From Anisodus tanguticus (taxonomy: Eukaryota; Streptophyta; Magnoliopsida; Solanales; Solanaceae): a stretch of DNA of 64,000 bases. Shown piece after piece: positions 48,201 to 56,858 of this stretch. Both the position numbers and the translations under genes were made by a program. Within the stretch, counting starts at the first letter, position 1, and each line of letters starts with the position of its first letter. The stretch is from the NCBI GenBank assembly GCA_034509755.1, contig CM067552.1:11317001-11381000 (forward strand). The letters run 5' to 3'. The notes beneath the pieces were generated by a model that was not told the origin of the DNA, ran no database searches, and saw nothing but the letters and a program-made list of their open reading frames with translations.

Positions 48201-50085
48201 TCTTTCAAGATTTTAGGGACGGTCTCGGCGTTCGAAAACCGCCCGCTATGATTTGCGGGGGTGTGTTAAACAAAGCAATATACATGTGATATACACGAAT
48301 ATACATCGGTGTATATCACATATATATCACTTTGGATTTAATGAAGCGAAAGGGGCTGTCCCAAAGTCACGAATTGGGCCTCTCGGCCATTGGGCCTCTC
48401 TCGGCCGGATTGTACATATCCAAGTGATATTAGGATAGTGTATATATGGTATATATATTTGTAGTATATTGTAATAAAAAGGATAGCTATTATTGACCTG
48501 ACCCCTATTACATTACTTAAGCCTACTCTTTCTTCAAGATACGAAACGAGCAGCCGAAAACGGCTGGATACCTTAATTAGTGTTATACACCTACCATAAT
48601 TGTATAGTTAGAATTATGGTAGAATAAGGATTTAGAAGTAGAATAGGAAAAGGATTTGTAGTATTATGGAAAGATGTAACTTGTATATATATCTATTCAA
48701 TCAATGAAAATAATCAAGGGGATTATTTCTTTCAGTTACTACTCTTTCCCAATTTATACGACATACTTTCCTTTTTAGTCAGTCCAAAAAGAATAACACA
48801 TTTCCTAATTTGACAACAATTTAACTTTAACCTTTACCTTTTACGCTTAATAAGATGATTTATAACTACACAAATATTTTTGATTTGTTTTAGACCATAA
48901 GATTCAAAAATCTTCATTTATTTCTTAAACTCCGTGCCCAGTCAAACTACATCATACAAATTGGGACGGAGGGAGTATTAAATACAACTCCATCTTTTGT
49001 TTTTTCATCCATGTTACATAAAATGAGAAAGCCAACTTAGGTAGTTACATCTCTAGGCTTTCGCACAATGAAGAACATCCAAAAACCATGGCATTAGACT
49101 CTTAGCACGATTGTACTTCCATTAATTTCTCCTAAATTGCATTGATTTATCCTAAAGATTTCATTTCAATTTGAATTTGGTTATTCATGTAAAAGGATCC
49201 CTCCTCTCCATCTGCAGTTGAATGGTTAAAGTGTCCAACTCATTAGTAGGTACAATTCCTAATGGTTGCACACCAATGGAACCCTCCACTAAGCAGTAAT
49301 CATTTGATTGTGGACAAAGACCAAAATGCATGACTTTCTCATTAGCCAGGGAATACTACTAAGTCTTAATACTCAACAATAGTTGAGGTATCAGCAGATA
49401 AAAGCACTGCTTCAATCAATTCTTACAGTCCTAGGACCAGTAGCAGAATCAGGAATTTATATAAAGGGATAGAAATGTAGCAATGTTTTAACCCCTTTTC
49501 CCACTTTACTTGAATTTTCTCTTATGTCTAGGGGATTCAATAACTTATATATAACCAAAAAAATCATTTTCGCCTTATTTGCACCGTATAATTTTCCAAC
49601 AGAGGAGATTCAATACCTAGCTATGGCACTGCCTATTGCCTAGGACATTGTTCTCAAATGGACAGACTGAATTGTTAGAAAGAATTACTGATCGTGTCAC
49701 AAAGGATCACATGGTTCAAACACAATTACCATTAAGAAACTCGCATATAAATTCATCTACATGCGTACATATTCGTACATGCATATATTTTAGCCTTATG
49801 TATATGATAACGCATTTGGTTGTGCATTATGTAACAACGGAAAAATGATACAATCTATTCAAACGTTGTATAAGTTATTTTTCATACCGTATCTTCATTT
49901 ATCTGTTGAACATCCCAAGGACCTCCATTATCCAAACAGTTTTCCGGAAGCTTTCGATTCCCTTCTGAACTACTAGCTGTCCAAACACAAACAAAAGCAA
50001 CAAATACAAATACAGAACTGACCCTCCCGCGCCCATTGATTGTAAAATCAAGAATCTTCCAATCCCATATTTCGGCATTTTTCAT
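37953..50085 (-). CDS. Type I formin, actin nucleator, six exons, 902 aa
   Basis: Exons on the minus strand: 50085-49888, 43163-42428, 41990-41519, 41429-41227, 40139-39904, 38816-37953. All introns are GT-AG and the total of 2709 nt stays in frame. Residues 24-40 form a signal peptide (VSSVFVFVAFVCVW). An extracellular Pro-rich region (about 180-245) leads to one membrane helix (about 261-285, IIVAVSGGAVVLGI...) followed by RKSKKK. The FH1 domain (about 360-415) has runs of up to seven prolines. FH2 (about 437-850) has LKPFFWDKV and the signature GNRMNDGTYRGGASAFKL. Type I formins sit in the plasma membrane and nucleate and elongate actin filaments with profilin. Intron 1 (6.7 kb) holds an antisense copia element. 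Which paralog it is cannot be told. The frame looks intact and functional. Confidence 0.92.
39208..39256. repeat. (TA)n microsatellite in formin intron 5
   Basis: Uninterrupted TA repeat of about 24 units. Confidence 0.95.
39316..39484 (+). mobile_element. Au-type SINE, copy 1
   Basis: Box-A-like AGTAACTGGTAAAGTT, box-B-like GGTCATGGGTTCAAGCC, then GCGTACAAATAGACCCTTGT and GCGCATAGCGGGAGCTTAGT, ending in CTGCCCTTTTT. Flanked by the 11-bp duplication TATGATCTTGG at 39305-39315 and 39485-39495. Antisense to the formin, in intron 5. Confidence 0.85.
39496..39676 (+). mobile_element. Au-type SINE, copy 2
   Basis: Second Au SINE in tandem, with the fuller 5' end GAAAGGGAGCGTTGGAGTAA and the same body. 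Copy 1 inserted at its 5' edge, judging from the duplication that separates them. No own duplication is visible. Confidence 0.85.
40510..40525. repeat. G16 homopolymer in formin intron 4
   Basis: Sixteen consecutive G residues in an otherwise AT-rich intron. Confidence 0.9.
42071..42404. mobile_element. MITE in formin intron 2
   Basis: The left end AGTCTGTTTGGCCAAGCTTC and the right end in reverse complement AGCCTATTTGGCGAAGCTCT form imperfect inverted repeats. The body contains several AAGTACTTTT/AAAAGTATTTT words. This GTTTGGCCAAGCTTCT-type MITE is common in Solanaceae introns, from memory. The target duplication is unclear. Confidence 0.65.
43408..43775 (+). repeat. 5' LTR, 368 bp
   Basis: TGTTAAAC...TTTCTTTCA. 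U3 has a palindrome-like block GTGATATACACTGA...CAGTGTATATCAC at about 43430-43467. The same words mark the LTRs at 52.3 and 54.6 kb. Confidence 0.9.
43938..44960 (+). pseudogene. copia gag, broken
   Basis: The start region is MSKNNFHPALTVSNIK near 43938. The protein then runs through several frames (44032-44376, 44138-44512) with WAxLFKIHAISYQVLHHIIP and ELADQLRNVGAPVTNNRLVL. A C-terminal Gly/Asn-rich basic region (44506-44900) would bind RNA. No CCHC knuckle is evident. At least three frameshifts. Confidence 0.8.
44960..46365 (+). pseudogene. copia protease and integrase, broken
   Basis: Protease: NWYMDTGATTHITSESG with intact D-T-G (about 45050). Pre-integrase: WHARLGHPGSSILSL with CRSCSLGK. 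Integrase core: IIHSDLWTSPVLSSMGHRYY and NIQCDNGKEYDNKEFREF, then the E region after a frameshift near 45.9 kb. The region ends FGCLCYPLFPSTTINKL and IINRHVIFDETQFPF. Confidence 0.85.
46380..48250 (+). pseudogene. copia RT and RNase H, nearly intact
   Basis: 46718-47674 is one open frame through the whole RT: NIIRSMWIFAHKENSDGSFA, CGETFSPVVKPATIRTVLSL, SLYGLKQSPRAWYTRF and YILLYVDDIILTASSDALRQ with the catalytic DD. A frameshift near 47.56 kb leads to RNase H at 47547-47999 (SYTDADWGGCPDTRRSTSGY, LSRSGAQSEYRGVANV) and, after a stop, 48009-48251 (YCDNISAIYLSGNPVQHQHT). 46380-46720 is the Pro-rich spacer. Confidence 0.88.
48264..48734 (+). repeat. 3' LTR with an 80-bp insertion
   Basis: Matches the 5' LTR except for 48486-48565, which interrupts AAAAAGGATA/CCTTAATTAG and is flanked by GGATA on both sides (48481-48485, 48566-48570). 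The inserted piece ends in AGCCGAAAACGGCT, a small hairpin. Confidence 0.85.
48742..48975. mobile_element. Stowaway MITE
   Basis: CTCTTTCCCAATTTATACGA and the reverse complement CTCCCTCCGTCCCAATTTGT form inverted ends with TA on both sides (48740-48741, 48976-48977). Length 234 bp. It lies in formin intron 1, directly beside the copia insertion. Confidence 0.88.
48976..49887. other. Remainder of formin intron 1
   Basis: AT-rich intron sequence. I see no further repeat or RNA gene in it. Confidence 0.5.
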
Positions 50086-50240
50086 TTCATCTGATCATAT
50101 GCCTCTCAAAAAAGAATCAAGAAAATCCCACAAAGCCCTTTGGCTTTTTACTTCAATATTTCAGAGCTAAAACACCAGAATTGATATGTATATACATATA
50201 ATTTGACCTCTATTTTGTAGATAGAATTGGATATTATGTT

Positions 50241-50254
50241 TGTTTATAAATAGA
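50241..50254 (-). promoter_or_regulatory. Possible TATA box of formin gene
   Basis: Minus strand CTATTTATAAACA, about 155 bases upstream of the start codon. That spacing would give a leader of about 125 bases. It is the best TATA-like site here but rests on sequence alone. 50255-51245, further upstream, holds no gene I can support. Confidence 0.3.
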
Positions 50255-51245
50255 TATAATCTTGTAGGATGCAAATTGGCAATGCTGAAGAGGAACCCCA
50301 CCACCCTTTGCAACAAAAATTACAGGGAAAATTCAAGAAATTTGCAAAGGTTTCAACATGGGAATTTTCCTAAGAAATTTAGAGTGAATGGTCCGATGAA
50401 ATTTTTGGAAAAGTTAAGATTTTTGCATGGAATTTTTGTTCATTGGAATGTTTTCATGTTTTTTTCGGAGACAAATGAAACGTGCAGAGAACTCAGAACT
50501 ACGTTAGGAGAACAGAGAGAAAGAATTGAATTTCGGCCGTTTAATTTTATATATGTTTTTTGTTGAAGACCTGTGTGGAACGTTGATCGACCTATGGCGC
50601 CGTTTTTCTTTCTTCGAGGTCGAGCAAGAGAGAAAGAGAGAATTGTAAACTCAAACTCCTTCTTTGATTATAGTAAAATCTGCAGCGGCAAAGTGGACGT
50701 CTCTCGCATTTTTGTGTGTGTTATTTATTCTTCGCTTATTTACTGCTTTCTGATTAGGTAGGATTTGTGACTCAAATCCTAACACTTTTTTCCCACTAAA
50801 CCTATTTACTAATAATTCTTCCAAAATATTAAATAAACTAATATTGCCACAATATACTAATTTTGAATTTTTAAGTTATCTACCCTACACAATCAGGTAA
50901 CTTAGAAAGTAATTACAACAATCTATTCAATAAGTATTGATTTGTAATTTAAAATAAATACTAAGTAACTTGTTACTTATAATAAGTTAATTTGCATTGA
51001 TGATATAAAAATCTGCACTACCATGTGTATATGACTTAAAATTGTATAATTTTATATCCTGGTTCAGTTTTAAAATAAACCATCTAATGAAAAAATACGT
51101 TGAGCAATGACAATGAGCGTAACTTATTAAGGATTGTCACCTTCCTATATTAGATTGTCAATTTATTTACTGCAGTATATAACTGAAAAAATTAAGTGTA
51201 ATGTTGTATTGATGATTAATTTATTATGAAGTTTATTATGGTTAG

Positions 51246-51368
51246 CGGTGAAAACAACCTCTTTCAGAAATGCAGGATAAGGTTGTGAACAATAGATCTT
51301 TGCGGTCCGGTCCTACCCCGAACTCTACGTATAAGGGGAGCTTAGTGCATCGAGCTACTTTTTTTTAG
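51246..51368 (+). repeat. Au-type SINE, 5'-truncated
   Basis: Begins inside the body (GTGAAAACAACCTCTTTCAG) and continues through TAAGGTTGTGAACAATAGAT and GGGGAGCTTAGTGCATCGAG to a T run. No A or B box. Confidence 0.75.
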
Positions 51369-51923
51369 GTCGATGAGGGGTTAGGTAGCTCAATGGTAGA
51401 AATCCCTTCTTCTTCTTTTTTTGTATATTATAGAGTACCACGTTAGATTTTTATTTGACCCTCCCTTTTACTTTCTTCTGTTTTGGTATATAGTACTTAA
51501 CTGCCTTCCCCAGTTCTCCATACAAATTACAAAGAAGATGAAATAGATGATTAAGTTGGTAAATCCTCTCTTAGCCGTGTAATAAAACCATACAAGTTTT
51601 AGTCAAGGATTCCAAAGGCTTTTTAACTTAAGGACATACGCGGACTAGGAAAATGCAATATGTATCTATCAGCGAATTCAACATTTCTACCTCACGTACA
51701 GATGCACCTACTATATGACTTGAAGTTTATAAAATTTAAAAGTTGTTAGAACTATATATCTAGAATAAATTCATACTAGTGGTTTGTTTAAAATCGTGAG
51801 TTCACCTCTAGACAATCCTTCCAACATTTCAAGATCTAATATACTAATCACCAAGTGGTCATTACATATCAATAAAGAAAATCTGAAGTGATTCCACTGT
51901 AATTATTTCTAATAATCCCAACT

Positions 51924-51996
51924 GGGGATGTAGCTCAGATTGTAGAGCGCTCGCTTAGCATGCGAGAGGTACGGAGATCGATACCCCGCATCTTCA
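51924..51996 (+). tRNA. tRNA-Ala (AGC)
   Basis: 73 nt fold as a tRNA: acceptor GGGGATG/CATCTTC with discriminator A, D arm GCTC...GAGC, and anticodon arm CTCGC-TTAGCAT-GCGAG with anticodon AGC. The G3-U70 pair that marks alanine tRNAs is present. Two deviations stand out: an extra G2-U71 wobble, and a T stem CGGAG/CCCCG with one A-C mismatch where G-C is expected. The boxes for RNA polymerase III are internal. A weak T run follows (CACTTT). It may be functional or a slightly decayed copy. Confidence 0.88.
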
Positions 51997-52060
51997 CTTT
52001 ACATACAACTCAGTATGTCTTCTTTTTTATGTCTCCATTATATTCATACAAGTCAGTATG

Positions 52061-52371
52061 TGAAAGAAACAATCTCTTGATTATTTTCATTAATGAATGA
52101 GTATATATATAATTTATAATTTCATAATATGGAAAATCATATTCCTATTATGCTCCTAAACCTTATTATATTTGTACAATAATTCTACAATTATAGTAAG
52201 TGTACAATGTTAATTAAATACAAACTAAAGTTATCAAAATATTCTCCATAAACTGTGATATACACATATGTATATGCCGTGTATATCACAGCTAAAACTG
52301 TCTTGAATCCGCATGTATTACTGTGATATACACTACTGTATATGCCGTGTATATCACGATATATTCTGTCA
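52061..52371 (-). repeat. 3' LTR
   Basis: 311 bp, with two GTGATATACAC...GTGTATATCAC blocks at about 52256-52293 and 52321-52358. Confidence 0.9.
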
Positions 52372-52680
52372 CACCCCCGCAGTCATAGCGGGCGGTCTTC
52401 GTACACTGAGACTGTCCCTAAAATCTTCAAAAAGGACCAAGGGAAGACCATTAGTAAAGATGTCTGCAATTTGATACCTGAAAGGGACATGACAGACGCG
52501 TACTTGTCCACGAGCTACCTTTTCGCGAACAAAGTGAATATCCAACTTGATGTGTTTAGTGCGCTGGTGTTGAACCGGATTACCAGAAAGGTAGACGGCA
52601 CTAATATTATCACAATAAACCAAGGTAGCTTTCTGAATAGGACAATGCAGCTCTAAAAGATGGTTGTTGAGGTTTTTGGA
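52369..52680 (-). pseudogene. copia RNase H C-terminal fragment
   Basis: VYCDNISAVYLSGNPVQHQR, IKLDIHFVREKVARG, and RYQIADIFTNGLP match the RNase H end at 48.0-48.25 kb. It is truncated at its N-terminal side by the deletion. Confidence 0.85.
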
Positions 52681-52726
52681 TTAGTCTCCAAGCTCACATT
52701 TTGAAGTGAGAAGAGGTTGCAGATTA

Positions 52727-52950
52727 AAAAAGTAAAAATATTTAATATTTCATAGGTTTCGGGTATCGGTTCCGGGTCCAGGTACCCTGTCTCTATTTGC
52801 CGGAATCGGAACCGGACCGGACATTGATCGGTTCCTAATTTTACTACCTAGAACCTATCCGTTATTATAATATATCTACCCGGAACCTACCCGTTAGTGT
52901 CGGTTCCAGTCGGGTATCTGGGTACCCTGTACCCATGCTCACCCCGGAGA
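52727..52950. mobile_element. hAT-like fragment with GGGTACC/CGGTTCC arrays
   Basis: Dense GGGTATC, GGTTCCGGG and GGTACCC words in two clusters around an AT-rich middle (ATTATAATATATCTACC). The right end in reverse complement (GGGGTGAGCATGGGTACAGG) resembles hAT termini. No clear left end or duplication, so it is probably truncated. Confidence 0.5.
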
Positions 52951-54290
52951 TAAAGTTGTACTACCGTGACTACGAATTGGAATTGTATTTCCATTACCAA
53001 TAATAATGCCATGATTTTTGCTCATATTGGAATAAGACGAGAGAGTACCTTGTTCGGACGTCATATGTGAAGTGGCACCGGTGTCTATGTACCAATTTGG
53101 GCTTGGAGGATTTAATCCAAGCGTGTGCATTGTGGCTTCAATATTCGTTGGAGTGGGGCCGGCAGCATGATGGCCCTGTGGAGGCCGAGGCCCAAGCACA
53201 CCTGCATGCTACCCCTGCCTAGAGTGAAACCGACTGCCTGAAGTTGGACCCGAGGTATTGGGCATGTACTGTGGCTGGACTGAGGCCTAAGGGAGCTGGA
53301 AATAATTGGGAGGAGGGCAGTAAGAGGGACTAGGCCAATGCCCACTGCCAAGGGGCCAAAGGCTGGGACCAGGCGGGCTGGGGCCCAGAACCCCGAGGTC
53401 CACACCCGCCGTTGGTATTGTTCCGGCCGCCACCATTGTTTCCGCCATGATTTTTGTCATTATTTTTACGGTTTTGACCCCTCTTGCCACCACCGTTGTT
53501 GCTGTTTTTGCTCGAATTGTCAACAAACCCGTGATAATTATCGGAGGATGTCATCATCCCCACGGAACTGTCGCCAGTAGCCGCCTTTTTTGCCAAGTCG
53601 GCTTCTTTCAAAGTGAACATCAAACGGGCTTGATAAAAAGTGGGGAGCGGATTACTTTGATGAATGCGAGTCCCAACGCCATTATAGGCCCCAGATAGGC
53701 CTGCAACCATTTGTAGAACAAGACGATTATTGGTAACAGGCCAACGTTACAAAGTTGGTCTGCTAATTCCTTGAGCCATTTACAATAAGCAGAAACATTC
53801 GAGAAATCTTCCATGCGAATTTGTGAAAATTCTTGCTCAAGAATGACAACGTGGGAATATTGGTTATCTTGGAATATATCACGCAATCTATTCCAGGTAG
53901 CCATAGCTGTTGTGTCAGGTTCAATGATCGTCTGTAACAGGTCGGTAGAAATAGTGGAGTAAATCCACTGAAGGACGGTAGCATCAAGAGTAATCTATAA
54001 CTGAGGATCCTCCGCGGGAGTAGGGGTAGCGGGAGAAATTATGTGATGGAGGACTTGATGGGAGATTGCGTGAATTTTGAACAACTCTGCCCACGTCGCA
54101 TACTGGACGTTTTCCATCTCAAGAACAATAGGGATGTGGTTCTTGATGTTGGAAACAGTAAGGGCAGGATGTAATAGGTTCTTAGACGTAGCGAAAAGAA
54201 CAAATGGATTGGGATGAAAATTTGGGAAGAGGGGATATAAAATTGGCACGAAATCTGAGAAGGGGCATGGATTCCGATGCAAGCTCGACC
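52951..54290 (-). pseudogene. copia gag and protease start, broken
   Basis: 54282-53995 has NLLHPALTVSNIKNHIPIVL and WAELFKIHAISHQVLHHII. 53904-53620 has LEQEFSQIRMEDFSNVSAYC KWLKELADQL. 53710-53330 is the Asn/Gly-rich tail. 53199-52939 has NWYIDTGATSHMTSEQGTLS with an intact protease D-T-G. It ends where the hAT-like fragment begins. Confidence 0.85.
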
Positions 54291-54357
54291 GAGAAGGGAA
54301 AATTAGAAAATCGAGAATAAATTGCGGAAGTAATTTAGACCTAGACTTCTGATACCA

Positions 54358-54670
54358 TGAAAGAAATAATCCCTACATTATTTTCATTAATGAATGAGTA
54401 TATATACAATTTACAATTTCCATATTATGGAAAATCCTATTCCTATTATACTCCTAAAACCTTATTCTATTTGTACAATAATTCTACAATTATGGTAAGT
54501 GTACAATGCTAATTAAATACAAACTAAAGTTACCAAAATATGCTCCATAAACTGTGATATACACAGTTGTATATGCCGTGTATATCACGGCTAAAACTGT
54601 CTTGAATCCGCATGTATTACCGTGATATACACTAATGTATATGCTGTGTATATCACGGTATATTCTGTCA
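54358..54670 (-). repeat. 5' LTR
   Basis: 313 bp next to the primer-binding site (TGGTATCAGAAG, minus strand). Very similar to the partner LTR. Confidence 0.9.
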
Positions 54671-54675
54671 GTATG

Positions 54676-55720
54676 TTTCCTTTTTTTTTCCCCAATCATT
54701 AATTGTTTCATTTTGTATTTAGAAAAATGAAAAAGGTTATATGTTCCTACCAGTTCATTTTAAGCAGCAAAATATGACCTCTACTTTGAGCATCATAATA
54801 GTGGTTTTTAAATTAACATTAATCTAGACGTTATTTGAATTTTTTTCGTAATTATGCAAGTTTAAAAGGAAAATATTTTATTTTGCCACATAGAGATACA
54901 TAACTTGTCCTTTTACATTTTGAATGAATTTAAAATCGAAATTGCGAATAAAATATGTCATAATTTGAAAATATCATAAACAAAAAAAATACATATATGG
55001 GACATTGATAATTAAAGGGAGAAATAAACAGTAATTGATCAGTTGTAAATAAATTCGGGCAGCTGTAATGCTTTAATTTATATAACCAATTGTGCTTAAT
55101 TAGCTGGAGATTAATCAATTGAAACAAAATGAGTGAATAAGTAAACTGATGGAACGATAATTTTGAGCTCTATATTGAACTCGTATAAGCTGAGCTATTC
55201 TAATGCATTGATTGGTTGTGAGAAATGAATTCAGGATAGTATATAGCCAATATTAAGCAATTAAAAAAATGAAAGTTATAAAATCTAAGGAAAAAAAAGT
55301 TATTCTTTTGGGTTACATTTTAATGTTCATTTTTACACGTTATGGTTTAACCTCGATTATCAATTTTCTTTCTAATATTTGAAGTATCGTTAGATATTTA
55401 TTTGATTAAGTGATCAAAGTATGTATAAGAAAAGTAATACTTCCTCCATCCCATTTTAAGTCTCATTCAGAATTTTAGCACGTCCAACAATAACTATGCT
55501 TCACTCCCTAACAAGATGGGGTTTGACAATTTTAGCACGTCCATTAAGAAAAAAAAATAATTACAATATTGAAGTGTAACTTACTAAATTATCATTATTA
55601 CTTCTTGATTAAATTATCTTTATTACTTCTTGATTAAATTATCCTTATGTAAAGTGAGTATTACTAATCTATTTTGATCTCTTTAATAGTGATGGTAAGA
55701 TTGAAAAAAGTTGAGTAAAT
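54676..55720. other. AT-rich intergenic region
   Basis: No gene seen. CTTCCTCCATCCCATTTTAA at about 55441 resembles one Stowaway end, without a partner. Confidence 0.35.
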
Positions 55721-55960
55721 GTGTTGTTTGGCCATGAAAACTAAATATTTTTCACTTTATTTGAAATTTTAAAGTTGGAGTTGATGCTGGAGTTGTGTTT
55801 AATTATATTTTTTGTAAATAATATTTGATTATTTGAATGTACCAAAAGTGAAAACAACATTTTAGGTGTTTTTCTAATTTTCATAACCAAACGCCGATTT
55901 TCAATTAAAGTAATTTTTTTTGGAAAAAGTAAAATATTTTCGTGGCCAAATGGGTCCTAC
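55721..55960. mobile_element. MITE upstream of the B-box gene
   Basis: GTGTTGTTTGGCCATGAAAA and, reverse-complemented from the right end, GTAGGACCCATTTGGCCACG AAAATATTTTAC form imperfect inverted ends. The interior is AT-rich. Confidence 0.6.
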
Positions 55961-56294
55961 TAAATTTCTGTCTCAATTTTTTAGATCAACAATTATTTTG
56001 GGATATTTATTTTGGGTAAAATGACACTTAAAAATGGGATTAGAGAGTAACACTCTCAAGTCTCAACCCGTATCTTATTCGTTCTAAAAATGCGTCTTTC
56101 TATTTCAATCTTTTTTCGAATTTCCTTTATTAACTAAAGAAATAGAAGCTCGCGATTGTATTTTTGTAATTTTATTTTCTTTAGCTTTTTAGCAAATGGA
56201 GTTTGTAGAGAGCGAGTCCCAAGGGCTGCAATCAAAATCAGTTGAGCAAAGAAGCATACCATTCCAAGTCAGCATCCCCAAGAAACTGTACTAT

Positions 56295-56302
56295 CCACGT
56301 GG
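56295..56302 (+). promoter_or_regulatory. G-box in B-box gene promoter
   Basis: CCACGTGG, a perfect palindromic G-box, lies 560 bases upstream of the start codon. It sits just before the TATA-like CATAAATACACC at 56311-56322. G-boxes bind bZIP/bHLH factors such as HY5 and PIFs, fitting a light-regulated gene. The role here is inferred. Confidence 0.6.
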
Positions 56303-56310
56303 CATACCTC

Positions 56311-56322
56311 CATAAATACACC
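56311..56322 (+). promoter_or_regulatory. TATA-like box of B-box gene
   Basis: CATAAATACACC nine bases downstream of the G-box. It would place transcription start near 56345 and give a leader of about 500 bases. Confidence 0.4.
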
Positions 56323-56592
56323 AATATACCTTACTCACTCAAAACTTTTCTAAAAGTGGCAAAATTCCAATTAATCAAAGAAAAAACAAAACATTTACAC
56401 TTGTAGATTCTTTTTACCTTTCCTCTTTTCCCATCACTAGCTCTAACTACTTCAACATAACATATTGTGTTAATCTTATAGTTTTGTTACCGGTGAAATG
56501 CTCTGATGAAATCTTTAGGATCAAATCCAATACCAACTAAGAGAATTTGATCATCAACTTATTTTCTGTATTTAAGGTGGAGAACTGACAAA

Positions 56593-56655
56593 AAATTCTC
56601 GTTCATCATCATCAATCGAATCACTACCATTTGTGATCCAAGCTTCTATTTTATC
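56593..56655 (-). other. Plastid ycf2-like fragment (possible NUPT)
   Basis: The minus strand translates to DKIEAWITNGSDSIDDDERE FF, close to the remembered plastid ycf2 stretch with SDSIDDEEREFL. The match covers about 60 bases with several substitutions. It lies in the 5' leader region of the B-box gene. Best read as an old nuclear insertion of plastid DNA. Confidence 0.55.
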
Positions 56656-56858
56656 TTGTTTAAACTTTAGGCCAAACAAATAAAATTTCAAGAATAAACA
56701 GTTAGTAAATAAGAAGAAGCGTATTATTATTACTAGCTGGTTAAGCGAGTTGTAGAAGGAAAATAAATCAATCACTCCATAGTCTGATAGATCTTTTGAA
56801 AAATATTGATTAATCGGACGAGAATAAAGATAGAGTCTCGTTCTACTACTAAGGTTGA

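Larger units (their letters stand above)
43408..48734 (+). mobile_element. Ty1/copia element in formin intron 1 (antisense)
   Basis: 5327 bp with LTRs at 43408-43775 and 48264-48734 and target duplication GTTAC at 43403-43407 and 48735-48739. Primer-binding site TGGTATCAAGAG at 43776; polypurine tract TTTGCGGGGGTG before 48264. Domains in copia order are long and mostly readable, with YVDD, DTGA and the integrase motifs intact but split by frameshifts and stops. It is the best preserved element here. Transcription from its LTR would run antisense to the formin. Confidence 0.92.
52061..54670 (-). mobile_element. Ty1/copia element with internal deletion and hAT fragment
   Basis: LTRs at 52061-52371 and 54358-54670, target duplication GTATG at 52056-52060 and 54671-54675. 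The minus strand keeps gag, a protease start and the RNase H C-terminus. Integrase and RT are absent; in their place lies a GGGTACC-rich hAT-like fragment (about 52727-52950). The LTR (TGAAAGAAATAATCCC in plus orientation, GTGATATACAC palindromes) and gag are of the same family as the element in formin intron 1. Confidence 0.9.

Noticed and set aside
50240..50566. 108-codon plus-strand frame upstream of the formin
   Set aside because: No recognisable domain and it overlaps the likely formin promoter on the other strand.
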